From positions 111,257 to 175,256 of the forward strand of contig VTPC01001721.1 of NCBI GenBank assembly GCA_011009095.1: a stretch of DNA of 64,000 nt. Reading direction: 5' to 3'. Positions 25,014-36,215 of this stretch are shown here, in pieces (the first letter of the stretch is position 1; each line of letters begins with the position of its first letter). The stretch comes from Ignelater luminosus. Taxonomy: Eukaryota; Arthropoda; Insecta; Coleoptera; Elateridae. The position numbers were made by a program, and so were the translations under genes. Under the pieces are notes generated by a model that saw nothing but the letters and a program-made list of their open reading frames with translations, ran no database searches and was not told where the DNA came from.

Positions 25014-25470
25014 GACACGACATAGTGACATAACCTAAACCTAAACCTTGTAGAATAATGACGTGACAGTTGACAAGTGTGACAAAAGCAGTAAATGGAT
25101 GAGCAGGGGTAGATCACATCAGTATTTTTATTTCTAATTTTTGTTGCAAATTTCCCCTTTTAAATGATAGAAATGATTTAATTGCAGTAGAACCAATACA
25201 ACATTCTATATTTAAATTACCGTTATTAAAGTTGGTCACTCGTTACATTTCAAAATCTATTCAACTTCAAGTACAGATATCTGCATTACTAACTAATGCG
25301 TTTGTTGAATAAACTATCTATAAATGAATACAGAAATGTTTCTTTAACTAGAAGATTTGTTCATTTATTTGTATAATAGAAATTAATTGAGGAACTTTGG
25401 CAGGTAACCACAATAAAATCGTTTTTACTGTATTATTTCATAGAAAGATCCGTTGTTTAACCTCAATTTA

Positions 25471-28400
25471 ATGATGGAGAATTTTCAAGCAAAAAAGCCA
25501 AAAACAGAAGGTAAGAATATTTTTTGTACATATATCGAAAATGTATGTGTAATTATGTAATTACTGGATCAATACTGCAAGAAATTACAAAAGATGTATT
25601 CAAAATTTATGAATATTTACCAGCATCGCTAGAAGATGGCAGTAATGTAATTATTAATACCGCTGCGTTGTCAGACTTATTTATTTTGGTGAATCATAAT
25701 TTATTAAGGTTTATTATATCATTTTCTTTGCTAGTAAGCGTTTGTATGTGACATCTCTTTCATATTTATGCAAAACTTACCTAAAACTAAAATTAAATAA
25801 AGTACGGTACAAATATCATTTCGTATTTCTCATATATTTTTTTAAAATAATATCAATAATATATAATCTGGCAACCTTGGAGATTTACTTATACACGCGT
25901 TTATCATAACCTAAAAGTGTTTGTGTGTAGTGTAGTAAATTCCGTTAAGTAAAATGTTACGAAGACAAGCACGTTTACGAAGGGAATATTTATACAGAAA
26001 GACGATTGAAGATCGCCAGAAGAGTATACAGAAAAAGAAGGAGAGCATTAAACGTAGTTTGGATCAAAACATCCCAATCTATGGTGATTTACAGAAGAAG
26101 GCACTACATTATCAAAAGAAAACCGAATGGGAAGATGCAGGGCCGCAGGCTGCAATACAAATTGGAGGTGAAAGCGGAGGAACGTTTGCAAATTCACAAG
26201 ATGATGAATATAGATATGCAGGTGTAGAAGATCCAAAAATTGTTATTACAACTTCGCGTGATCCTAGTTCGAGACTTAAAATGTTTGTTAAAGAATTACG
26301 ATTGATTTTTCCAAATGCTCAACGTATGAACCGTGGTAATTATGAAATGAAGCAATTGATACATGCTTGTCGTGCTAATGATGTCACAGATTTTATTGTT
26401 GTACATGAACATAGAGGCGAACCTGATGGTTTAGTAATTTGTCATTTACCATATGGACCTACTGCATATTTCAATATGTCAGATGTAGTTATGAGACACG
26501 ATATACCAGATATAGGAACTATGTCAGAACAATATCCACATTTAATATTTCACAACTTCAAGACTAATCTAGGGGAACGTGTCATGTCTATTTTAAAATA
26601 TTTGTATCCTGTACCAAAAGAAGATTCTAAACGGGTGATAACATTTGCTAATCATGATGACTATATTAGTTTTAGGCAACATACTCACAAAACTGTAGAT
26701 CGGCAGGTAAAGGTTGTATTATATTATTAAAGATTCTTATTTGTTATCTAAACTTCTAGGTGGAATTAAGTGAAGTAGGTCCCAGATTCCAATTGCGCTT
26801 ATACGAAATTAAATTAGGTACTCTTGATAATGTTGAAGCAGCAGATACTGAATGGGCTTTAAGGCCATACATGAATACAACAGTAAAGCGTCGATTCTTG
26901 AGCGATGATGATGGTTGGAAGCAAGAGGAATAATTTGATATTATCATTTTAAGTGTTTAGAATTTTGTTTTTTTATGAGATTTATGTTAGGAAAATAATA
27001 AAATATTGACATGATACTAGTTTTGTTGTTATTTTTCCAACTGTTCAAAATGTCAGCCTGTAATAATTCACATGTTTTATAAATTTTTAAATGTCTTGTC
27101 TGCACAGTTTCTGAGTAATTAAAGGTTTTATGCATAGTCTGTTATAACAATTACACCTAAAGTGTAATAAGTGTCACATTTTAAGGAAAAACTGTTTATG
27201 CATTAGAATTTATCAAGCAAAAATTAGAAGAAAAGGGTAAGTTAAATATTTTTCAACCAAAGTAATCTGTAAGCTGTGATGTATTGCTTTGTAATAAGTC
27301 ATATTTTACAGCATCTTGTTGGTAGAACTTATAAACTTGGACCCAGGACTAAAATAACCTTAATAATTGTTTTATAGTCAAGAGAAAATTATTATTATTA
27401 GGTTAAATTTGACATTTAACTTAACCTCAACATTATGCAAATTACATTGCCTTCCCCTTAAGAATGCTCATCAACTTCCTTAATGAAATTAATTTTTTAA
27501 TTTTTCCCAACAGCAGATTTAGAAGTTACCGGTGTATCAAGAAGTGGTCGAGTTCGAAAGAAATCATCGAAGCTAATGGATTTTGAGTCACCTGATGAAA
27601 TAGATCGAACTTATAAAAGGCAGAATGTAGGACAGCGAAAGCAGCCAGAATCATTTGAACTTATGTCTCCTCGTTCAAGTAGAGAAAATAAACCATTTTC
27701 GTCGCCACAAAAAACGGAAGAGGTTTGTTTATTATTGAAATATGAGCTTGGTTTATGAACTGTACTTGTGATGCTCACATTTCTAATACATAAATGATCG
27801 TGGATTTTTGATTGATAATTGATATCGATGAGAAAGAAATGGTAACACTGGTTGTCAAAATGACAAGTCATCTTAAAGGTTAGCTTTTTGTCAATTTCTG
27901 GCAAAGCAAACTACTGCCGATTGAACTGTGATAAAGTGTCAATATAATTATTATTTGCCTCTTTAGTTTTCAAGAATTTGCTGTAACTTAACTACATGAA
28001 AGCATAACCTTTAGTTTTAATGTTGAGATGAATTGTCATTTTTCTGCTAAAATGGGCTGCCGGCATAAAAAACTTTCTTGCTTGCTCAGAATTTAATGCA
28101 AAATAGCAATACATTCAATAACAATTGCTGAGTTAGTTTCTTTGTTTCTTTGCCATAAAAATGACCAAATTCTAGTAGCAACAGAGAACGTCTTTGATTA
28201 TTAGCCTCAATAATCGAAACAGCTAGGAAAACCTGCAGACTGAATTTAATTTTTAAATGAATTCTGCAAATTTTAATAATGAAAGAATAAAACAAAAGAG
28301 ATTTATCTAGTAACAATTCACTAGAGCATCTGTAGTTTGTAAACTAAGCCACTTCCACTCTTCATTAGTACTTGACACTTTTAGGAATATTCCTACGATG

Positions 28401-29430
28401 ATATGGAACCACCAATGAGTGGTTCTGATTTCGACAGTGACCAATTTGATGAAACAAACAATGCAGAGTCATCTGAAGAATCTGGTGCTTCCGAAAGTGA
28501 CTTTGACGATCCAGGTGAAAATACAGGTTTTCGTAGATTGGACCCAGAGACTGACAATTTGGGCAACCAAAGCCTCTACATGATGGAAAAGTCTTCAAAG
28601 AAGCGACTGGTCATTAAAGATGGCAAAATCGTCGGACGAGCCAAAGCTCAAAGGAAAGATAAAGGTTTCTGTTCCATTAACAAATGTTACAAATTCTCTC
28701 CTATTCTCTTAACTCTGAGTATCTCTAGGTAAAACTCGATTTACAGCATACATGTTATGGGCACGTGAAGTTCGTGCTGATTTATTAAAATCTAATCCTA
28801 CTATGGATTTCTCGCAAATATCTAAACGTTTAGGTGAACTATGGGCTACTGTGCCCTCTACTGAAAAGTTTACTTGGCGGCGTCGTGCTAGACGTCTGAA
28901 CTCAAAACCATTTGCAGAGCAACAAGATCCAAAATTCAAAAGCACTGGGAAGGCTGGAAATAAGTTCATTAATAAGAAAGGAAGTGTCGGTATGGGTGCG
29001 TCGGGACCTACTGCATCGTTTCAACTAGAAACACCTTCGCTTGGAAATGTAAATAATTCCCCACCTAGTCCGCGTGCAAAAGATTCAAATTTCATAAATA
29101 AATCTTCTGGCATAAAACCAATTGATGTAGCGGCACATCTGAAATTATTAGGAGAAAGTCTAACTATTATTGGTGAAAGGCTTAAGGAACATGAGGTAAA
29201 CACTAAAGATTAAAGAGGCAATTTGTTATTGTTGATGTTTTTAATTTTGATTTTAGGGCCAGATAGCTGTTTCAGGTAGTTTGTCTGTACTGCTAGATTC
29301 ATTATTATGCGCATTGGGCCCTCTTCTGTGTTTAACACAGCAAGTTCCAGAACTGCAGGAAAGCAGTTGTACAACAGACCAGTTATGTACAATATTAGAT
29401 AATGTTGCGTTCATTATGCCTGGATTGTAA
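25471..29430 (+). CDS. HMGXB4: HMG box-containing protein 4 homologue, five exons
   Basis: HMGXB4 is a nuclear HMG-box protein linked to transcriptional repression and chromatin complexes. Exons: 25471-25510, 27514-27722, 28385-28664, 28729-29195, 29257-29430; phases agree throughout and give 389 aa. N-terminal segment [19 protein letters not shown] matches the family's basic N-terminal motif; an acidic region (exon 3) follows; the HMG box begins [15 protein letters not shown] and runs through [12 protein letters not shown]. The C-terminus has [20 protein letters not shown], then [17 protein letters not shown] and the final [10 protein letters not shown], nearly identical to the vertebrate protein. 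Exon 1 supplies only 13 codons, but its phase fits the exon 2 acceptor exactly. The 2-kb first intron contains the whole IMP4 gene. A poly(A) signal is at 29503. Confidence 0.9.
25954..26933 (+). CDS. IMP4: U3 small nucleolar ribonucleoprotein IMP4
   Basis: IMP4 is the Brix-domain subunit of the IMP3-IMP4-MPP10 complex, which guides U3 snoRNA pairing with pre-rRNA in the nucleolar small-subunit processome. Exon 1 is 25954-26706 and exon 2 is 26760-26933; the intron is 53 bp (gtaaag donor, cttctag acceptor), and the product is 308 aa, close to the usual 290-300. It starts [16 protein letters not shown], the conserved N-terminus. The Brix domain shows [34 protein letters not shown] and [12 protein letters not shown]. 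The C-terminal exon has [15 protein letters not shown] and the end RRFLSDD. A poly(A) signal lies at 26997. The gene is on the same strand as HMGXB4 and nested within its first intron, so it must have its own promoter. Confidence 0.95.
26997..27002 (+). promoter_or_regulatory. Poly(A) signal of IMP4
   Basis: AATAAA 64 bp after the IMP4 stop codon. It lies inside HMGXB4 intron 1, so HMGXB4 transcription must read through it. Confidence 0.6.
27511..27516 (+). promoter_or_regulatory. NAGNAG tandem splice acceptor of HMGXB4 exon 2
   Basis: The acceptor is cagcag. Using the first or second AG gives proteins with or without a single alanine-type codon change (Glu-Ala-Asp-Leu versus Glu-Asp-Leu), both in frame. 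Confidence 0.6.
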
Positions 29431-30240
29431 ACATGTTGTATATTGTATTTTTTAAATGTATTTTCTGTTTAGTATTAGATGATGTAAATTATTTATAATC
29501 TTAATAAAAGTCTAGGAGTTTGTTTTTGAGGTTAGACATAAATTAACCTATCACTTTTAGGTTAGGATATTTAATAGTTTTCCAAGAGCAAGTAGGTAAT
29601 TACTTAATTAATGTCAGTACATCTGCATATAACCATATATGCAGGCAACACATAATGTGATTACTGTTTCTGGACACCAATTCCTTCATACTAAGGTACA
29701 CGAGATAACCTAAAAGAGAAAGCACGGTTTATACAAATTCACAAATAATTGTAGTACTTCTCTGAAATATCATACAGCCAAAAAGTGTTACCTTATAATT
29801 GAGGAGGTCTTGCTTTATCCATTATAAACAACTTATGGTACAACCAGCCTTTAGTGGTAATATCAAGTGATACCGAATGGATCAGTTACGAGATTTATAA
29901 TTACATCAATTTATTAGATCTTTAATGCAACTTATAAAAATTGATCTGTGTTCCTAAATTTAGTAATTTGTGCATTTGCTAGCAACAATACAACTGTTTC
30001 GCCTGCATTACTGAATTATGTAAATACCTTTAAAAGTAAAAACTGTTTTGTAAAAAACTTGTTCTGTATTAATTAAATCTATTAGATAGTTATAATTTCC
30101 TTGGAATAAAGCAACTAAACACTGAAATAATAATAATAAATTGGTTAGAATAAAAAAATAAACTACAAGTTTAAAATATTGTTAAGTTTTAACAAAAACG
30201 TTTTATTTATTTTTATTTATTACAATTTATTTATCACATT
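29431..30240. other. 3' flank of HMGXB4, no gene seen
   Basis: The HMGXB4 poly(A) signal AATAAA is at 29503-29508. The rest is AT-rich DNA without a coding frame. Confidence 0.5.
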
Positions 30241-30479
30241 ACATTTATTTTGTTCGTAACTACAGACGGTTACTGCTGTAGAACTCCTACGGCACAGCAT
30301 AGAGCCTTACGGAATCAGTAGTTTCACTTGGCGGCTTTGATCTTTTGTGTCCAAAATTTTTACTGCACATTGTCACCGCGTGCAGTCCGCATAGACGTAC
30401 GAAGCGTTAGTGTGCTTTTTGCAAGATTCAATACAACAATTGTACGCCACTGTTTACTGAATTTTGTTCAGTGCGCAGT

Positions 30480-31320
30480 CACGACAGGACGACCATTCCG
30501 GCTTCGAGTGTGAAGCGAGGCAGTCGACCCGGTCTGCAGCGCGAGCGGTGACGAAGAGTACGGGCTCAACCACAAACGCGGTAGTTGGGGAGCTACCGCC
30601 AACCCACCCTCCAGAGTCTGTGTTTGGGGGGCACAGGCCTGGCCCACATCCACCACCAACGGGGCGACTCGAGGTCGCATCGCTGCATCAACCCAACCGA
30701 CCGTCGGTCTCCAGGAATTGAGGGAGCTTGAAGACCGCGACCGCCACAAACCCAATCATACCCAAGATGCAGTAGATGGATCAACGGCCGCTCCACCACC
30801 AACCGGCGTCTGCGTAGGGGTGCGCAGGCCCGGCCATCATCACCACACATCTCAGCCTCACCCGATCGGCCCGGGTAGCTACCGGGCCGTGATTACCAAA
30901 TTCCATTCTTACCCAAACCCTCGAGACCGGGGCTCCTCGAGGTACCTACTCCACGACGCCCGGAAATTCTTCGTCAATCCGTCACGCTTCCCGCCAAATC
31001 CGTTCCCTCCAACAATTTCCCGCCAATAATTACCACATCCATTCCAACCACCACACTGTTCTCACTGGGTTTTCCGTGGTTTCCCCAGTGGTTAAGGCAA
31101 ATGCCGGAACAGTTTTGCACTTCCACGGCACACTATACACACCTAGACACCACACATCACTACACAAACATATACACACTCTCACACTTCTCATTACACA
31201 ATTCCAACACCGTTCTGAAAAGAACCGTCGCGTCGAACTCCTTGTCGTCTCTGTGTGACGGCTCGCTGGCCGTCCTTGGCCAGTCAGTCAGTGGGCAGAC
31301 TAAGTTTGTATTACATTACA
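30480..31320. repeat. GC-rich retroelement segment related to 42250-42620
   Basis: This Pro/Thr/His-coding, C-rich stretch shares blocks with 42250-42620 in the same order: ccattccggcttcgagtg at 30492 and 42258, ggggcacaggcctggc near 30630 and 42430, and gaaattcttcgtcaatccgtcac-like sequence near 30963 and 42578. The second copy lies directly upstream of a Gypsy primer-binding site and gag, so these are probably LTR or leader pieces of one retrotransposon family. The open frames on both strands come from base composition and are not called as genes. Confidence 0.55.
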
Positions 31321-31324
31321 ATAT

Positions 31325-33355
31325 ACAGGATGATTCCGAAATAAAGGGTATCCTTTTAATAGGTGATAAGTGAGGCTAAAAGAAGACAAAAAATGAAAAA
31401 ACGAAGTGGCTCCGTGAAAGTTGAAAATTTTCACAATTTTCCTAAATATTAAAAACTGAAGCCGTCTCTGGTTAGAAAAAGAAAAGTGTTTCTTGTATTG
31501 TCGCCTTAAAAAGTGAAAGTTAAGGAGATTTACGGTGTTTTCAAACCCTTGTAGTGCAAGAACGAAAATTTACCAGACACGCCTATTTTCTTGGAACTAA
31601 TAGTGCAGCTGTAGTAACACAATGAACAATAAATGCCATCATAAGCTACCCCCTGGACATTTTACAACTTTCTCTTCTTAAATCTGAAGTATGGATAACA
31701 TGCAGGGTTGTTGAAATTCGTTAAAACAGTAAAAAAATAATAACAAAATTTATGTTACGAACAATTAGGCTCCAGTCTCACAAGCAACATTTTAATCCCT
31801 TATTATTAATTAGTCACATGAATAAGGAAACATTTTAAATGGCAATGCATTACACATACTACTTGAATGAAACATGCGTATGGAAGGTACTACTAACTAT
31901 CACCTCTGTATTTAATTCAATTTAATAAATTCAACCAATTTTTATTTATGTAGCATAATGCTTATTGAAGTTTTTGGTTCTTCGGAAGTTTACAGAAAAA
32001 AATCACCAACAGTAAAATTTTAATACTTTTCCGTTTGCAGATTAAAAAGTAAAAGTTCCTACTGGTTATTTATGGCATTGTAGCTACCTGCCTATGACAA
32101 GGCCAGTCAGTCAACCCCTATCGATTTTTGCTTAAGTAAAAGTACGAGAGCAGGACCGGCTTGGCTTAGTGATTAAATTTCACTCGCATTTTTCTCGGAA
32201 ACTATGCAATTTTTACCTACCGTTTTTTATCGCAAATATCGGAATAGTGTTATCGAATGTCATGTTTTCTATAGAAAACTTACTCAAGTTTGTTGCTGTT
32301 CAAGTCTTAAGTATTTTATTTGCAAAGTTGCTAAACATTCTTTTGATACCTAATTATTTTAAAATTCTTTCACGATCTTCAAACTGTAATTTGCAGGAAA
32401 ACATAATACTATATATGCCATGTTTTTTAAGATTTTAGTAAGAGAGAAAGTAAGGTAGGGATGTTCTGGCATCTGATTGATGTAGAAAAAGGCAGATTTG
32501 CACGAAACGAATTATTGTTATTAGTCAGTCAACCAGGCAACCGCAATGCCAGATTCTTTAAAAGTTCCATTTTAATAATAAACTTATCGTTCCTAATTAG
32601 TACAATTTATTTTCAACATAGACTGTTACATCCTAAAACTAGTATTTGAATACCTGGATGCTCTACCCACATCAAAATGCGTTTTCCAATCGTTTTCTTC
32701 TGGTGTGAAAGTCTGAGAAAATACCCGTGATTTTATGTTTATAACAGGCATACTATTTAATGTTACTTACCTGGTGATATACAAGGTGGCCCAACAAAAA
32801 CGAAACAGATTGAATAACTCCCACGAAGATAATTTTTCGGAAAACGCAGTAACACGTCGATTTATATTTGAAGGAGGACGTTTTTTGACGTACAATTCAA
32901 ACCCTACACTTCAACCCCCTTGGAGGACGTCAACCCTTTAAAAATCTCTAATAGGAAGGAGGTTCAAGTGGCGCATCATTAGAAAGGCTTTTCAATTCTC
33001 CATATGGTCCCGTTTGAATTTTTAAATTTAGTTGATACAGGGTGACATTAAATTAAAGTGACATTTATTCTATTTTGTTTAATTTGACAATTACAAACTA
33101 TTAACCAATAGTAGAATGCTCGTTAAAATGTGTTTTGAAAAATATCATACCATCCAATGGAGCACACGATACGTGCTATTCCTACGAGGTCGTCTTCAAG
33201 GTCAAAAACAGCAAAAACCAGAAACGGCGAGAAATTCATGCGAAATGGGAGCAGGACTTTGGGAGATATGAAATTTTTAGTTTGTTTGGTAATTCGTCGT
33301 TTTTTCGGCGTTAGCACCGGAACTGCACGTCCTATCGACTCGAAACCCTTACCCT
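31325..33355. other. Assorted transposon debris, no gene supported
   Basis: Fragments resembling the ends of insect DNA transposons occur, such as tacaaggtggcccaacaaaaacg near 32779 and atacagggtgacattaaatt near 33035. They are not assignable to a complete element. Open frames here lack motifs. Confidence 0.35.
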
Positions 33356-33359
33356 TTAT

Positions 33360-34310
33360 AGTTCTGCACGGGCCGAGATTTCCAGACCCAGTCAGGTCAA
33401 CTGGGAACAAAATCCAGTAACTTCTTGATCGACCTGAACTGTCCAACATGACCAAGCTCCGAACAGACCGACAGATTCGAGAAGCCCGAAGGGCCGAAAA
33501 ATCCAAAAGGTCCAACAGATCTGTATGACCCGACAGGGCCAAGAGGTCAGACAGGCTCGAGAGATCCAAACATCCGATGGACCCGAAGGGCCAAGACGTC
33601 TAAAAGACTCGACAGGCCTGACGGCTGGAGAGGTCCGAACGGACCGACAGACCCAAATCCAAAAAGCCTGACAGACCCGTATGGCCCGACAAGGCCGAAA
33701 AGTCCAACAAGCTCCAACAGCTCGACACGCCCGACATGATCGAACGGCCCGAATCCGAACTTCGACCGGGACCGCGTAAAGTTCCGGGACGGGTCAACCA
33801 GGCCGTTCAGGCCTATCACGTTTTCTTGACGTATCGGGCTTGTCGGATCTATCGAGCTTATCGGGTCGGTCGCAGTTTTCAGGCTGTTATTTTCATACTT
33901 ATCTGTACTGATCCGTACTGATTTCGTACTGAATCGTACTGAACCGCAAAGAGGAGAATCTTCATACTACACCAGACCGAGAACTTTTTTACAGTCAGAC
34001 GAGCGTTATTTTCGTACCGGCTAGAGCGGTCATTATTTTGATACTGAACCAAAACGGAAAAATTTTGTACTGTACAGTACGTAGAAGCCTGCATGGACCG
34101 GTGTTCTTGGTCTGGCTGGGCGTCAGTTTTTAAAGGGTACACCGGCCCTGTCGGGTCGTTCGGGTCTCTCGAGTTGTTCAGGTGTCTAAAGTCGTTCGGA
34201 GCTTCAGGGACTGTCGGGGCCGTTTGGATCTCTCGAATTTTTTCGGCCGATCAAAAAGCTACCGGGTTTTGTCGGGCTGCAAGTTTACCTAGCAATTTTG
34301 CCCCTTGCTG
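33360..34310. repeat. GC-rich foldback element, copy 4 (both arms)
   Basis: The left terminus is ctgcacgggccgagatttcc at 33364. The forward arm of 9-bp units runs to about 33800; the reverse arm, with gttattttcgtacc block and cctgtcgggtcgttcgggtc units, runs to about 34310. This is one of the most compact two-armed copies and shows the palindromic plan best. Confidence 0.75.
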
Positions 34311-34404
34311 ATTGTTTCGGATATTTCAAGAATTGTAAATCATAATGTTATACCAATTTCTCTTGAGACCTGATTATATCAAAATTAACTGTACTTGCAA
34401 TATA

Positions 34405-36213
34405 CACTCAGTTTCATGTGAAATGCACCACCCATTAAAAATAAGGCTACGGGTTTAAAACTGTGCTAAACTATGTTTTATTAAGATGTAAATCCATCGC
34501 GTAAGGAAATATTGTTAACCGGTAACAACGAAAACAAAATTAATGTGTAACATCGCTATGAACAGCAATACAAGCATGTACTCGTCATGGCATGTTTTCT
34601 ATCAATTGATCAATGTTCTCCAGGGGTATCGCGTTCCATATAACCTCAAGTTGGTGTCTCAGCCAGTGTTGCCAACAATGTCGATTTTCCGCCAAACTGC
34701 TGTTTTGCAGGATAATCATGGCGCGCAAAATTTCTTGTTGGCGCTTGGTGCATTTTTTGGCGCTTAAAAATTGTTTAAGTTTAGACCTGTTTGACTTTAA
34801 AATATAATAACTATTATTATTTTTATTGCATCTCAGCAATACAAGTTCTCCAGGGAATCTTGATATATGTGCAATTCAAAGTGGTATTCGACGGTGGTGC
34901 CTTCTCGTAAAAGAAGTGAGAATGTACGTGATGTTTAAATAAAAATTTTACCGAGATTGGAACTGGCGCTTAATATGGCGCTTTTTCCATCTCAGGTGGC
35001 GCTATTTGGCGCTTTGATAGAACGGAACTGGCGCTTCTGTAGGATAAAATATTGGCAAAACTGGTCTCAGCTCGTCTAAGTTGTTAGGAACTCTTGCCAA
35101 TAATCTTAGTCGCCGGCCCATCATATCCCAAAGATGTTCTATCGGCGATAAGTCCAGTGATAGTGCAAGCAAGGGCAACATTTGCAGTTACCTTCTGGTA
35201 GCGTTTGCAGTGTGTGTGGACATACGTTATCCTGTTGGAAAATACAGTTTGGCAACATCTGTATGAATGGTACTAACACCGGTTCCAGGACATTATGAAT
35301 ATAGCGATCAGCACTTATAGTGCCTAGGACGAACAGAAGAGATGATCTTCTTCCGAAACAAAACGCACCCAAACCATTGCTCCAGGTGTTAAGGCTGTAT
35401 GGCGTCTTGCAGCAAACTCTAGATTTCGTCTTTCTCCTCGATATCGACGTACTCTTCCACGGCTGTCATTTGCCCACAAACAAACTCTTCATTCGTCGCT
35501 GAAGACAATGTCGTTCCATTGCTGATTCCAATGCTGTCGCTCTTGACAAAGCAAGCCTAACAGCTGTTTGATGTACAGTTAAAGGAAGTCGTTGAAATAG
35601 ACGGTAGGATTGCAGTCCAAAAGAAAAAATTCTCTTGTAGATTGTTGCCATTGATAAGTGGCGGTGAAGAGCTCGCATCCAGTCTACAGCAACCAACCTT
35701 GCTGTTTGAAAGCGGTCTTTTGTAGCCATTCTTCGAAGAAAGCGATTTTCACGAACATTGCTGTTACGTGGAGGTCTACCAGCCAGACGACGTCGCTGAA
35801 TGCCTTCTTCTGATCAAGCAGACCATATTCGTGCAACTGTAGTGTGGTCCCGATTTATCCTTCTACCAATTTCACAAAAGGAAAATCCAGCTTCTGTCAT
35901 GCCGATACTTCGATCTCCATCAAAATCGGAAATATGGTTAAAATTTCTACATTGTCTTACTGGAAGCATTTAAAAACACTAAATCTGTCACAAAATCTCG
36001 AAACAACTAACTACGTTTACTAGATATTGTATTGTTTCTAAGCAACAACTTATTAAAGTTGATGAGAGACAGTTGACGAACACCACAAGTACTTGATTTT
36101 TTTAAATGGAAATAGTGATCATTTCATACACAATAATAGAACATTATTTTAGCAAAGTTTCAAAACCGCAGCCTTATTTTTAATGGGTGGTGCATTTCAT
36201 ATGAAACTCAGTG
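34405..36213 (-). mobile_element. Tc1-like DNA transposon with decayed transposase, split by a hAT MITE
   Basis: Terminal inverted repeats of about 45-50 bp begin cactcagtttcatgtgaaat at the left and, in reverse complement, cactgagtttcatatgaaat at the right. TA dinucleotides flank both ends (34403-34404, 36214-36215), as for Tc1/mariner insertions. The minus strand encodes broken transposase pieces: the helix-turn-helix half within 35466-35729, and a catalytic part at 35139-35372 with GAFCFGRRSSLLFVLGTI and IFQQDNVCPHT (the second catalytic Asp block). The C-terminal NAIPLENIDQLIENMP is at 34585-34640. Frameshifts and the MITE at 34664 make it inactive. Confidence 0.85.
34664..35063. mobile_element. 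hAT-type MITE inserted in the Tc1 element
   Basis: The 400-bp insert has short terminal inverted repeats (cagtgttgccaac at the left; cagttttgccaa as reverse complement of the right end) and a perfect 8-bp target duplication, gtctcagc (34656-34663 and 35064-35071). This is the pattern left by hAT transposases. There is no coding capacity; the inside repeats ggcgctt several times. Confidence 0.85.
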
Positions 36214-36215
36214 TA

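Noticed and set aside
25188-25750. Exon-like islands around HMGXB4 exon 1 (FKLPLLKLVTRYISKSIQL near 25205; [19 protein letters not shown] near 25580) and another at 27190 ([17 protein letters not shown])
   Set aside because: They look protein-like, and the last resembles a histone-fold helix, but splice phases do not connect them to each other or to HMGXB4/IMP4, so no gene model could be supported.
28709-28969. Minus-strand frame opposite the HMG box
   Set aside because: It is an antisense shadow of HMGXB4 exon 4.
30464-31029. GC-rich open frames on both strands (Pro/His-rich on plus, Arg/Leu-rich on minus)
   Set aside because: The region matches a retroelement leader/LTR-like segment at 42250-42620, and frames are open on both strands because of base composition.
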